Assembly: GCA_015680685.1 (NCBI GenBank)
Contig: MNCI01004078.1
Coordinates: forward strand, 1,669-35,030
Direction of reading: 5' to 3'
Length of the DNA: 33,362 nucleotides
Origin: Gnetum montanum
Lineage: Eukaryota; Streptophyta; Gnetopsida; Gnetales; Gnetaceae
Shown here: piece by piece, positions 11,561-21,799 of the stretch
Numbering within the stretch: position 1 is the stretch's first letter
Layout of the letters: every line of letters begins with the position of its first letter
Program-made: the position numbers and the translations under genes
Notes under the pieces: generated by a model
What the model was told of the DNA's origin: nothing
Database searches by the model: none
The model's input: only the letters and a program-made list of their open reading frames with translations

Positions 11561-12187
11561 CCTTGCTTTTTTAGTCCAAACAACCTTGAAATGACCTTTG
11601 TTGATGTCCAACAATATCCAATAGCCTTGTAGACTTAAACCATGACCCAATAAGGCCTAAAATTAGCAAATTCTAATTCTTTGTTTTATCATGTTTTGAC
11701 CAAGATTCATTTTATGTATCCCATTTTACCTTATTTCAACCTTATCTTATCATATCATGACATATTTTGATCATTGTTGCATTGTTAAGCTTGTTTGACC
11801 TCAATACTACTTTTATTTAAATGTGTTTATCTTTATTATCCTCATGTATGGCCTTGTTTAGCCTTTAATTATAATTGAATGGTAGGGTTTGACCTTCCTT
11901 GACCACCATTTGGTAGCATGTGACCATGGCCCACTAAGGCCTAAAACTAGCATCATGTCCTACCAAGGCCTTAAACTAGCAATCTTGTAACCTCAGTTAA
12001 CCTTGTCTTATCTACTTATACCTAATTTAGCCTTTTTTTTGGTCTTTATTTAGCCTTTTTTTCCTCTGATTGGTTTCTTTCTATTTCTTATAACCTTATA
12101 CAATATGGTTTCCTTGTGTTTGCATTTTATAGCATGGATTTGCATAATTTTATAGCATTTAGATATAATTTACTCATCTTTATCTAG
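11561..12187. other. T-rich non-coding stretch with repeated GGCCTAAAAYTAGC word
   Basis: AAGGCCTAAAATTAGCAAA (about 11650), AAGGCCTAAAACTAGCATC and AAGGCCTTAAACTAGCAATC (about 11935-11980) echo the motif at 2695-2790 in the same orientation. The remainder is T-rich with TTATCT/TTTAGCC words. The last bases, CATCTTTATCTAG before GTGCCA at 12188, resemble a splice acceptor in front of the pol remnant, but this is only a resemblance. Confidence 0.35.
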
Positions 12188-12244
12188 GTGCCACTTAATG
12201 TGCTTATGGTTGACATGTAAGACTCAAGTGAAAGCAACTGGGAG

Positions 12245-12949
12245 AAAACTAGTTTCCCTTTGAGCCTAATAGGGCTTTATGGTGATGTAGAACAATGTAT
12301 CGACCCTAATTACCTAGATCTTGAGCTTCAGAGCCTTGTCAAACACATAGCCTCTATCAAGAAACCTCTAGAATGGCTTGAAAGCCTAGTTAATATCCTT
12401 AACCTAGAGGCTAGTGACGTTACTAAAGACTCTCTTGTTGAGGTTCTTGTCACAATAGATAGTGGTGAGGAGAAAACCCTAAAACTAAGTTCCTCACTAG
12501 AACCTCAATAGGGTCAAGACATCATCAAGATCTTGCAAGACAACATTAAGGTATTCATTTGATCCTATGAAGATATGCCAAGCTTAGACCCATTCCTAGT
12601 ATAACACAACATCATACTAGACCCTAGTATTAGATCAGTTAAGCAAAAAGTTGCCAACAATCTATCCTTTGCAAGAGGGATAACCATTGTACATCTACCT
12701 TGGTATCTTTGACATGTCCATTACATCTCTACTCTATTAGAAATGAGATGATGGAGTAGAGATGCCAATATACTACTTTATTCATGCATTAGTTTTCCAC
12801 AAGACATGATACACTGAACAAGACATGATGAAGAAGTATTATATAACACTAGTCTTCTCATTGAAGAAGTGGAGACACTATCTCTTTAGAAGCTAGGTTA
12901 ATTTCATTTGCAAAGATAATGTACTTAGAGTCATAACAACCAATATCTA
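12245..12949 (+). pseudogene. Tat-type gypsy remnant: protease-RT linker, then RNase H start, RT missing
   Basis: An open piece at 12260-12511 (acidic, SGEEKTLKLSSSLEP) leads into a Ty3/gypsy linker recognisable by VFI*SYEDMPSLDPFLV and HNIILDPSIRSVKQK (about 12545-12645). The stop replaces the usual Trp before SYEDMP. In the family this linker is followed at once by about 250 codons of reverse transcriptase. Here RT is absent, and after a scrambled stretch the text resumes near 12790 with words like those in the RNase H half. The RT core has thus been deleted. Stops and frameshifts make it a pseudogene. It continues into the second RNase H below. Confidence 0.7.
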
Positions 12950-13424
12950 CAAGAATAGTCGTATAGCCCAATGGAAAGCCATAAGAGTGGAGTTTGACAT
13001 TCATTATGTCTCTCAATCCTTAATGAAAGGTTAAGCTATAATTGTATAGCTCACATTATCACCCATAGATCCTGAGCTCCTTGATGCACATGTTAACACT
13101 GTTAACCAAGTGCCTAAGAATTATGAGGTATTCATCCACTTTGATGGATCTTCAACTACCCATGGGGCTAGTGCTACTACCAGCATAACATGCCCATATG
13201 GTGAAATCCAACCCTTCACCTATCATTTTGAGTTTTCATGTACCAACAACATAGTGCAATATGAGGGTTTGATTAGAGAAATGATGGTATCTCATGACCT
13301 AGGAAGCAAATGTGTAAGGATCAAAGGTGATTTCAAACTTGTGGTTAACCAAGTAACCAAGGTCTATGCATGTAAAGCCAAACATTTACAACCTGACTAT
13401 GACCTAGGAAAGAAATTATTATAG
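12950..13424 (+). pseudogene. RNase H tail plus second ('archaeal-type') RNase H of a Tat-like gypsy element
   Basis: Around 12960-13060 the frame reads RIAQWKAIRVEFDIHYVSQS, the usual end of the gypsy RNase H in Tat elements, with two stops. From about 13110 an open frame of roughly 105 codons encodes a second RNase H: FIHFDGSS (first Asp), CTNNIVQYEGLI (Glu) and IKGDFKLVVNQV (second Asp). All three of these acidic positions survive. In Tat elements this extra RNase H normally sits between RNase H and integrase. Here it breaks off shortly after HLQPDYDL and a stop at 13422-13424, and the next sequence is an RT of another lineage. There is no ATG at the domain start, since it is part of a polyprotein. 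Confidence 0.8.
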
Positions 13425-14140
13425 TGCCAAAGAGAGATGGAAAATGGTGGATTTGTATTAACTTTGGGATATTAAACATGGCAACATTCAAAGATCATTT
13501 TCTGTTGCCATTCGTTGATCAGGTGTTGGACACCATAGTGTTCATAGGATGGTTAGAATGACTATAACCAAATCTAAATTATACTAGAAGATTAGGCCAA
13601 AATAACATTCATAAGTACCTAGGGAACCTTTGCAGATTGCAAGATTCCTTTTTGTCTATGCAATGTTCCTACCACTTTCCAATGTTTGGTCTTCAAAATC
13701 TTTCATCAACAAATAGGAAGCCGAGTGAAAGTCTTCATGGATGACTTCTCCACTTATGGTGCTACCTTCAAGCAAACCTTGGACCACCTTGAGAAAGTAC
13801 TAAAAAATGTATGGAAAAAAACTTTGTGGCTCAATTGGTAAAAGAATCATCTCATGGTCTAAAAAGGCATTGTATTGGGGCATAGAATTTTGTATGAAGG
13901 TAATAAGGTAGATCCCAAAAAGATAAGGGTTATCCAAGAAATCACCCATTAACTAGAAACTATCAAAGATGTTTGGTCATTCCTTAGACACATTGGTTAC
14001 TATTAGTTATTTATAGAGAATTTCTCTGAGATCACGAAATCGATGGTCAAGCTGACAACGAAAGATGCTTCCTTCATCTGGACCAAGGAATGTAAAAAAA
14101 CATTCAAAAGCCTACAGAAGAAGCTTGTAGAGACTCTAAT
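13424..14140 (+). pseudogene. Reverse transcriptase remnant, Athila-like Ty3/gypsy
   Basis: The frame enters in mid-RT with VPKRDGKWWICINFG, then KDHFLLPFVDQVLD, a frame change, TFISTLGTFADCKIPF (diverged), the catalytic FMDD at 13734-13745 followed by FSTYG, and later GHRILYEGNKVDPKKI and the helical connection (FSEITKSMVKL, about 14025-14060). FMDDFS.YG is typical of Athila-branch elements, whereas Tat elements usually read Y.DDM. At least three frameshifts and several stops are present. The N-terminal part of RT is missing at the junction with the upstream second RNase H at 13424. Confidence 0.8.
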
Positions 14141-14560
14141 TCTATGAACACCTAACTAGTCTAGACCATTTCATATAATGACAGATGCATCTAATTACAC
14201 CTTGGAAGTTGTTCTTACATAGTTGGACAATAAGAAACATCCATATTACATCCACTACATAATTTGAAGCATTATGGATGCACAACTAAATTACACCACC
14301 ATGAAAAAAAATTGATGGTAGTGGTGTATGCTCTAGAAAAGTTCAAAAACTATGTGCTTGGACATAAAGTATTTATGCACACTAATCACTATGTCATCCA
14401 CTTCCTCATGAATAAGCCAACAGTGAGCCCCCATGTCATATGATGGCTAGTGATTTGTAGGAATTTGATCTCACAATGGTAGATCAAAAGGGAACAGAGA
14501 ATGTGATCATTGATCACTTTTCTCAATTGCGATGGGATAACAAAGAGGAGGAAAGCCATT
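14141..14560 (+). pseudogene. RNase H remnant of the Athila-like element
   Basis: PFHIMTDASNYTLEVVL (about 14170-14215) is the start of the gypsy RNase H, with its first catalytic Asp at 14184-14186. LNYTTMKK (about 14290), LVVVYALEKFKNYVLGHK-like text (14315-14365) and VHTNHYVIHFLMNKPTVSP-like text (14375-14430) follow in shifted frames. VDQKGTENVIIDHFSQLRW-like text closes the domain near 14535. Frameshifts occur about every 60-100 bases. Confidence 0.75.
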
Positions 14561-15838
14561 ATCTAATCTATTTCCTAATGAACTTCTCTTTGCTAATGCA
14601 ATAAATGAGCACATGCCCATAGAACAAAAATGGTATGATGGCATCCTCACTAGTCTTCTTACTTAGGAGATGCCACAAGATTTGGGTGACAAGAAGAAAC
14701 AATAATTTCTTCATCGCCATATGCACTTCATAAAAATAAATAAACACCTTCAAAAGGTGTGTGCTAATGGCCTTATTCATTGATGTGTATTTGATGTAGA
14801 TAAATTGTATGTTATCTAGGGTGCTCATGAGGGTTCTTGTGGGGGCCACTATGCTAGGAGACATATGGCCATAAAAATCATGATGGTAGGATACCATTGG
14901 CCCATAATTTCAAGGATGCCCACCAATTTGTCTGATCCTATAAGCACTATCAATGAGATGTTGGGATGACTATACGAATGGAGGATCCTCAATAGTGGAT
15001 TCAAACATTGGAATCCTTTGACATATGGGGCATAGATTTCATGGGTTCCATCACACCCATGTCCAATGGGAAGACATATATAATTATCTTCATTGATTAC
15101 TATACCAAATGGGCAAAAGAAATAGCCATCACAGACTATACATCATCCACTGCTACTCAATTTATATAACAAAATGTTGTGAATAGGTTTGGGGTGCCAC
15201 GTGCACTGATTTCTAACAAAAAAACCCATTTTATAGGTGCCACTTTTTGAAAACTCATGCAATTCTTAAGGGTTGAACATAAATTAACAACATCCTATCC
15301 ACCCAAGCCAATGGTTAAGAAAAGGTGCCTAACAAGGAGATTAGAAAGATTCTAACATGAACTATTAGCAAGTATAGGAGAGACTGGAGCACAAAACTCA
15401 ATGATGCCCTTTAGGCCTACTGCTCAACTCCCTATTGGCTACTCTCCCTACAAGCTAGTGTATAGAAAACTTCCAACTCCTAATTTAATCCAAGCTTTGT
15501 ACACTCTAAATAGCCTATGACCTAGATCTTGACCTAATTTTGGCACAAAAAGAAAGACTAATCAACCTAAATATACTAGATGAAAACCAATTGGTAGCCC
15601 TAACTTGGAATGAAGTGCACAAAGCATTCAACAAACAATGTCATGATCTTAGAATATGAAAAGTAAAATTTCAACATGAAGATAAGGTTCTCTATTGGAA
15701 TCCCACACATGTACCTCAAAAAACCAAATTTCAAATGTTGTGGGAGGGGCCTTATATAATTAATGAAACCTTTCCTTCTGGGGCCATGATTATATAGAAA
15801 CCTAAAGCCCAAAAAAAAAGCAATTGATCAACATCTAA
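14561..15838 (+). pseudogene. Integrase remnant of the Athila-like element
   Basis: The zinc-binding part begins near 14820 with AHEGSCGGHYARRHMAIKIM and GYHWP; the expected CxxC pair downstream is not visible. The catalytic core starts with DIWGIDFMGSI (about 15025) and YIIIFIDYYTKWAKEIA. The second acidic position is lost, because ALISNKKTHF stands where the family has a SD.GTHF type motif. The third region is frameshifted (NKEIRKI, SKYRRDWSTKLNDA, about 15330-15400). The C-terminal domain is clear (VKFQHEDKVLYWNP and FQMLWEGPYIINETF, 15665-15775). The order RT-RH-IN is that of Ty3/gypsy. This is the pol segment missing from both palindrome arms further right. Confidence 0.8.
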
Positions 15839-16741
15839 TAAATAAAGCCTTTCCATGAGCCAAAGTAAGCCAATGCAAAAAATACCTCAACAAATGGGCA
15901 ACTGTGCTAAATTTTTGGATCTCCTCCTTGCAAATTAGTCATGGAGGAGATGGCCATCCATGCTAATCATATACATGGCTCCTTAGTTTTTCTATTTCTT
16001 TTTACATATTTTTGTTTTGTAAATGTTTATTTTTAATTTTTTTGATTTTAAAATTTTTTTCTATTTTACACCATTTTTTATTTTACATCATTGTTAGTAC
16101 ATTTAAATTTTTCTTAAATATTTTACACTTTCTTATATATTTTACTTTATTTTATTGTGATTTTCTAATTTTTGTTAATAAATGCTTTATGCCAACATGA
16201 CACAATGGTGCTGTAACTGTTACTAATGTTGATTTGTGCTTAATGTTTTGTTTGCTAATGTTTCATTTCTATTTTTGAATTTTTTTACTGATGGCTAAGG
16301 CATGGTTTCTTTTTCATGGAACAAGTAGTAAGTCCATGACATCCACACATCCATAAATTCTATGGTTTTCCTTGTTTTGGAAGTATGAGGTCCCTTTCAT
16401 TAAATAAACTTTTGGTAAATTTATGACCTTGGTAGTTTCTAGAATTGGGAAGGATTCAAAGGCTTGCATAGGGTGTGACTTCAAGGGGACTTAATATTCT
16501 TTGTACTCTTCTACTTACTCAGGTGCATGAGTGTTTTCATAGGCTTCTTACTGTTTCATGTTGATGAATGATAGGAAGTTGAATAAATTCTTTACATGGT
16601 GTGGTTTCCATCTAAAAAAATAAACAAATAAAAATAAAATAAAAAAATAAAAAAACATGATAGAAATTCAAAGCACACCCCTTAGACAAATAAATAGGCT
16701 ACAAGCACTGGTTATGGAACTAGAAAGATATGTTACCTATG
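15839..16741 (+). repeat. 3' non-coding region of the Athila-like element, copy A
   Basis: Starting just after the integrase, this block has recognisable counterparts at about 21800-22615 (plus strand) and about 19535-18760 (minus strand). Shared landmarks are GGATCTCCTCCTT near 15918, CATGGAGGAGATGGCC, CATCCATAAATTCTATGG near 16350, GGTGTGACTT near 16473, CATGGTGTGGTTTCC near 16595 and TTCAAAGCACACCCCTTAG near 16667. The block stops abruptly at 16741, where the palindrome's left LTR begins. The counterpart at 22600 continues, so copy A was interrupted or cut there. Confidence 0.85.
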
Positions 16742-17720
16742 TGATGAGTGGCGAGGTACCCCTACACTCAACCATACGAATACAAGTGTTTCACGCACAA
16801 TCCAGTCAAACTCCAAGGACTAAGTGCTTACACACCCTAATGGAACACTTAAGGTTAATCAATCGTTGTCTTCCCAAACTTACTTCTATTGTCACGGTTG
16901 TATGGTTAAGTAAGTTTGAGGTATATGATTTTTATATCTTTTATCTTTTTAATGTCTTATGCTAATAGGAAAAGGTGAAGATAACTAAGTGACTAACTTT
17001 CATTAACTATTCACTAACTAAGTTCTAATTGTCCTAGCACCAGTATTTGTTCCCACTTGCCACACACACCTTGAACTAGTGCAACGTTGCTGGGATTACC
17101 AAATGCTACTCGTTACTGGGTTACCAAAAGTTGCACACGTGCTCGAAGCGGTCGTACTGAATGCACTTAACTAGGAGAGTCAAGGGTTGAGAGAGACTAA
17201 TTATCTAGGAAAGCATTTAAACATTTAATAATAATTAATTCCTATTTATCTTAGTCCACATGCTATAAGGTTTATCACAAAGTTTGTCTTTATTGCTGTA
17301 CACAAATGTGTGCTCAGGTATAATTTGCTCGAATAAAGATCTGTTCAATTTAAGACTCCTACTATGAGCACATGGAAATTATTCTAACTCTGGAATGGTA
17401 AAACTGCAAGAGTTTGGCTAAGGGTCTAAATCTAAGTGCCTAAAATGGGGAAGGCCACCTCTTATTGATAAACATTGTGGTAGGCTACGATATCGCATAT
17501 GTGATATTGCAGGGGCAGACGCGATATCGCGGCTCATCATACCCCCATGACTGAATGAAAACTCATCCTCGAGTTCCTTACAAAATATTGGGAAGGTATG
17601 GGATTATTAATTGGAATGACACTAATGGCGAATGGGATGACATGTGAACGGATCATCATTACAATACATGACAAAATTAGTGTTCATGATAACAAGGGTG
17701 AACACTATACACATTTGACA
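16742..17720 (-). repeat. LTR of the palindrome family, left copy (minus orientation)
   Basis: The outer edge is TGATGAGTGG at 16742, the reverse complement of the CCACTCATCA ends at 24637 and 29311. The inner edge is placed at TTGACA (about 17720), matching TGTCAA at 23643. The length of about 979 bp compares with 995 bp for the right copy. It contains the poly(A) signal AATAAA (complement of 17289-17294), a perfect 12-bp palindrome CGCGATATCGCG at 17520-17531, and a degraded TATA (TTATCAATAAG on the minus strand, near 17470). Five bases before the edge read CTATG; no convincing target-site duplicate was found. Confidence 0.75.
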
Positions 17721-18759
17721 TCCAACCTTATTTGGCAGCTAAGAGAGAAGAGAGAGGAGAGAGAGAGAAAAGAAGAAGTCAGTTGCTACCGACGCCAAGA
17801 TTGCACCTTTCGTTGTCCATCCATAAGTGCATCATCAATACTATTCCTTGCATAACTACTCCAGCACCAGTCCATTCCAGGTGTTCCCTCCAAATCCAAT
17901 CCATTGTTGTATGATTGCCATCTGCACACACAACACAATCTTATATTAGCAAGGATAAATGGATCACAATGCAGTTGATACCTTGCTTTAGTGTAAGGTT
18001 CATTGGTTGAGTTGTGATATGGCTGATGTAGGTTCTAGAGATATAACACTGGTGACTACCCAAGATGTAAGGGTTAAGAGAAATCGAAAAAATTGGACCA
18101 GGACCCCCATGACTAAGAGCGATCCTCCGGTAGCAACAGAATGGAAAAAGATAAGTAATAAGAAAGATGGAGAAAAGAGACAACTGTAACATCGATGAAA
18201 TGGATGTCAAAGATGGAAATGAACAAAATAAATGTTAATTGCAAAAATGTTTAAGGGAAATAAATTAACTGATGCACCCAATAGGAATGCCAGTGGGTCC
18301 TCCCCAAAGAAGGCTCATGCCCTTAATGCCCTGACATTCCCACATTCAAAGAGTCCATAGGCTTTGGAAATGTCATTTGGAAGCAATATTTAAAGTCTTA
18401 ACCACAAGAGTTTACCAAAAAGAAAACAAGGCATCAACCAAAATATAGACTACTGATACCACTGGCAATGAGGTGAACAATGGAGAAAGAATGATGGAAA
18501 GAAGAGAATGGAATGGAGTCTCAAGAATAAGGTGGTGTACAGCCCCTTGTGTATTAATGGTTAATGTAACTTAGTAGATCTCATTCCAAATCCAGCCTCA
18601 AACAATCCACATCTAGTGACTTCACATTAATACATTTGGCCAATCCATCCACCTGAAGTAACAAAAATGCTTCCGTCAAAGAGTCATCACCATTCTGACG
18701 AAACGAGAAAGGAGAAAGTAGGAAGCGAGAAAAGGCCTTAGTTGGAGGAAACATGTTTA
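17721..18759. other. Left-arm spacer between LTR and 3' region, GA-rich tract
   Basis: No gene. Next to the LTR is a GAGAGA-rich tract (about 17740-17775), mirrored by a CTCTCT tract at 23590-23622. The rest matches 22616-23642 in inverted orientation throughout, for example GGGTCCTCCCCAAAG near 18296 with its partner near 23055. Short ORFs (18210 to 17941 minus; 17598-17855 plus) are not conserved between arms and look non-coding. Confidence 0.7.
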
Positions 18760-19535
18760 TTTAGTTCCATAACTAGTGCTTGTAGCCTAGGTGATTATTT
18801 TGTCTAAGGGGTGTGCTTTAAATTCTCACTTTTTTTTTGCGTGAGAACCACACCATGCAAAGACTTATTATTTTTATTAGCTCAGCTTCCCTATAATGGA
18901 GAAACGTTAGAATGGTAAGGAAAACTCAAGAAGAAAACATCCAAGCACCCAAGAGAATGGCCAACACAAATGCATCAAGTCTCCTTGAAGTCACACCCTT
19001 TTCAATCTTTGAGTCCTTCCTTAGTTTAAGAAATGGCCAGTCACCGATTCATTGATAGTTCTATTATTATTAATTTTTTGAAGAAAGGGAATGTATAGTT
19101 CCAAGCCAAGAGAGACCATAGAAATTCATGGATACATGGATGATGTGGACTCATTGCCTATTATATCAAAAGAACCATACCTTAGTATCAACATTATAAC
19201 TCAAAGGTAAAAACCAAACATTAGCAACCAATAGAATACAGTTCATACCATCATCAGGAGCACTTATTAGGTGACGAACCTAACAAAATAAGTAAACACA
19301 CAAATAAATGAAAAAGTATGAACGATGTTGCAAAACAAAAATAAGAAAAGTTAAGAAATTTGTAAAAAAAAATGTGTAAAACAAAAACTTAAAAAAGGAA
19401 CTGAGGGCCTCAATTGATCAACATAGGTGGCCATCTCCCCCATGACTAAGTTGGAAGGGGGAGATCCAAAATAATGAGCAAGGTCATCCTTTTTCCAATG
19501 TGCTATGTGCATTGACCATTATAAATTCATGATAA
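18760..19535 (-). repeat. 3' non-coding region, copy C (left arm)
   Basis: The minus strand repeats the landmarks of copies A and B: GGATCTCCCCCTT (about 19460), CATGGGGGAGATGGCC, CATCCATGTATCCATG near 19140, AAGGGTGTGACTTCAAGG near 18990, CATGGTGTGGTTCTCACG near 18850 and AAAGCACACCCCTTAG near 18810. It is joined directly to the protease-side frame, with no RT, RNase H or integrase between them. Confidence 0.85.
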
Positions 19536-20683
19536 GGTTTGGTCTTTTGCACACTAACTAGTATTCTCTTATCGGAGTATTTGTTTAAATTTTTTAGGAG
19601 TTTCCAACTTCCCCCAATTGATTTTTTCAAGTTAAGGTTTGGAAGTCAACGACGCTCTTGCTCCAGTGCATCTATGCTTTCGTCGTGAGTAGAAGTTGTT
19701 CCCTCAACTAGTTCCATGCACATTGGTGAGTTTCTCTCTTAAACAGTTGTTAACCACTGGGTGTCTTCTTGTTGTGTGGTTACTACATACAGGCACTTTT
19801 GTATGTTAATTTCTTGGGCACACCAGTTGCATGCAGGCAATGCTAAACATTCCTGTATGCAATCACACCCTGTATCACTGTATGTGATGCATGGAACTTT
19901 CTTCTTCTTGATCTTCCCACAAGTGTTTTCCTGAGATATTTCCAGGGAAACATTGCGGATTCCTAGGCATGCATTTATGGTACTTAGCCATGCCCTTCCC
20001 ATTATTATTGGGAAGTCCCCTTTGTCATTGTTTACTTGTATCACTAGGAAATTAGCCAGGTATGACCACCCACACACAGTGGTGATGATGTCCTCCACCA
20101 GTCCCAAGGGAATAGTGATGGACTGGTCAGCCAGCTCTAAGCAAATATTGTTATTCTTTAGTGGAGGTAGGTTCTAGGCTTTATACATCTCTTGTGATAT
20201 CAAGTTGACTCTAGAACTTGAGTCCAAAAGAGCTTTACAAGGTTCATTCCTAGCGACTTGGAGATAGATTAAAGGGCTTTTGAGGTTAGAGAATTTCTTG
20301 GGAAGGTGGCCCTCCTTAATCCAGTCAATGATGACATGTGTTAACATAACTGTGTGCGTTGAGCTCTATTTTTGGTTTGAAGGGAGCTCTAAAGCCTTAT
20401 TTGATGGAAAAGTGTTCAGAGACTCAACCGCTTGTGGTTGTGAGAGCTTGGTTGGACTATTGGTTCTAAAGAAAGGTCTTCTCTTTGTATGGTTGTCAGA
20501 ACTAGTAGCAAGTTGGAGATTCACAGCTCTTGTAGCATTACATTGCTGCGGTTGAGTGGGGAGTTCCCCTTGCATTGTTGGAGCAGGTGGTAATGGAGCT
20601 ATCGATGTGAGAGTTGTGGATGGGTTCGGAGGATGGTATGTCTATGGGTTGTCTCCCCTAGGAGAAGGAGTCCTATAATACTC
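19536..20683 (-). pseudogene. gag end and aspartic protease remnant, left arm
   Basis: Reading from the axis outward on the minus strand, a proline-rich gag end (EYYRTPSPRG, APLPPAP, then MQGELPTQ at 20575) is followed by RRPFFRTNSP and SQPQAVE. The protease follows: ALLDSSSRVNLISQEMYKA near 20230-20180, SITIPLGLVEDIITTVCGW near 20110, and DFPIIMGRAWLSTINACLGI near 20010-19950. The family catalytic motif is D-(S/T/L)-G; here the Gly is replaced (DSSS), while the right arm keeps DLGS. The frame continues through a Cys-containing linker (CIQECLALPACNWCAQE) to about 19740, with stops beyond, then meets the 3' region near 19535. Stops include TAG where the right arm has TGG (after MYKA). It retains about 30 bases near 19590 that the right arm lacks. 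Confidence 0.85.
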
Positions 20684-20726
20684 CTGAGCTTGAGAGTATT
20701 ATAGGACTCCTTCTCCTAGGGGAGAC
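20651..20726. repeat. Palindrome axis: perfect 33-bp stem with 10-base loop
   Basis: 20651-20683 is the exact reverse complement of 20694-20726, with CTGAGCTTGA (20684-20693) between them. The stem contains CTCCCCTAGG, GGAGTCC and TATAATACTC. It lies within the gag coding frame of both arms (EYYRTPSPRG). As DNA it could extrude a cruciform; as RNA it would nucleate a very long hairpin. Confidence 0.97.
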
Positions 20727-21799
20727 ACACCACATACATACCATCCTTCAAACCCATTCGCGACTCTTACACCAATAGCTCCACTACCACCCGCTCCAGC
20801 GATGCAAGGGGAACTCCCCACTCAATCACAACAACGTAATGTTACGAGAGCTATAAACCTCCAACCTGCTACTAGTTCTGACAACCATACAAAGAGAAGA
20901 CCTTTCTTTAGAACCAACAGTCCAAACAAGCTCTCACAACCACAAGCGGTTGAGCCTCTAAACGCCTCTCCATCAAATAAGGCTTCAAAGCTCCCTTCAA
21001 ACTAAAAAAAAAGCTCAATGTACACGGTTATGTTAACACATACCGTTACTATATAGATCAAGAAAGGCCACCTTCCTAGGAAATTATCTAACCATGGAAG
21101 TCCCTTAATCAACTTCCAAGTCGCTGGGAATGAACCACGTAAAGCTCTTCTTGACTTAGGTTCTGGAGTCAACTTAATATCACAAGAAATGTATAAAGCT
21201 TGGAACCTACCTCCACTAAAGAAGAGCAATATTTGCTTAGAGCTAGCTAACTAGTCCATCACCATTCCTTTGGGATTGGTGGAGGACATCGTTACCACTA
21301 TGTGTGGTTGGTCATACCCAATTGATTTCCTAGTGATTCAAGTAAACAATGACAAAGGGGACTTTCCAATAATAATGGGGAGGGCATGGCTCAGTACCAT
21401 AAACACATGCCTAGGAATCCATGATCTTTCCCTAGAGATATCTAAGGAAAAAGCTTATGGGAAGATCGAGAAGAAGAAGGTTTAATGCATCACATATAGT
21501 GATACAGAGGGTGATGGCATACAGGAATGTTCAGCATTGCTTACATGCAACCAGTGTGCCCAGGAAATTAACATACAAAAGTGCCTGTATGTAGCAACCA
21601 CACAACAAGAGAACACCCAGTGGTTGACAACTAATCAAAAGAACAACTCATCAATGTGCATGAAACTAACTAGGAGAACAACATGTGCCCAGGTCAAAAG
21701 CATAGATGCACTAGAGCAAGAGTGTTGCCAACTTCCAACCCTTAACCTGAAAACATCAATGGAGGGAAGCTGGAAATTACTAGTCAATGTGTAATAGCC
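20694..21799 (+). pseudogene. gag end and aspartic protease remnant, right arm
   Basis: One frame runs from the axis to a stop near 21792, interrupted only by stops near 21003, 21069, 21252 and 21483. Domains in order: a proline-rich gag end (about 20700-20800), MQGELPTQ at 20802, RRPFFRTNSP, HLPRKLSNHGSPLINFQVAG, the protease core ALLDLGSGVN at about 21145 with the catalytic Asp, SITIPLGLVEDIVTTMCGW at 21255-21310, and the flap/C-terminal motif DFPIIMGRAWLSTINTCLGI at about 21360-21420. A linker follows with paired Cys (CNQCAQE). At 21069 and 21252 the other arm keeps TGG and CAG. The Gly lost in the left arm is present here. No RT follows; the frame meets sequence matching the integrase tail and 3' region at about 21800. 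Confidence 0.87.

Noticed and set aside
14568-14897. 109-codon minus-strand ORF
   Set aside because: It lies antisense to the integrase and linker region of the pol remnant, with no motif of its own.
16012-16200. 62-codon Phe-rich ORF suggesting a membrane protein
   Set aside because: Low-complexity T-rich DNA within the retroelement 3' region; not preserved in the two other copies.
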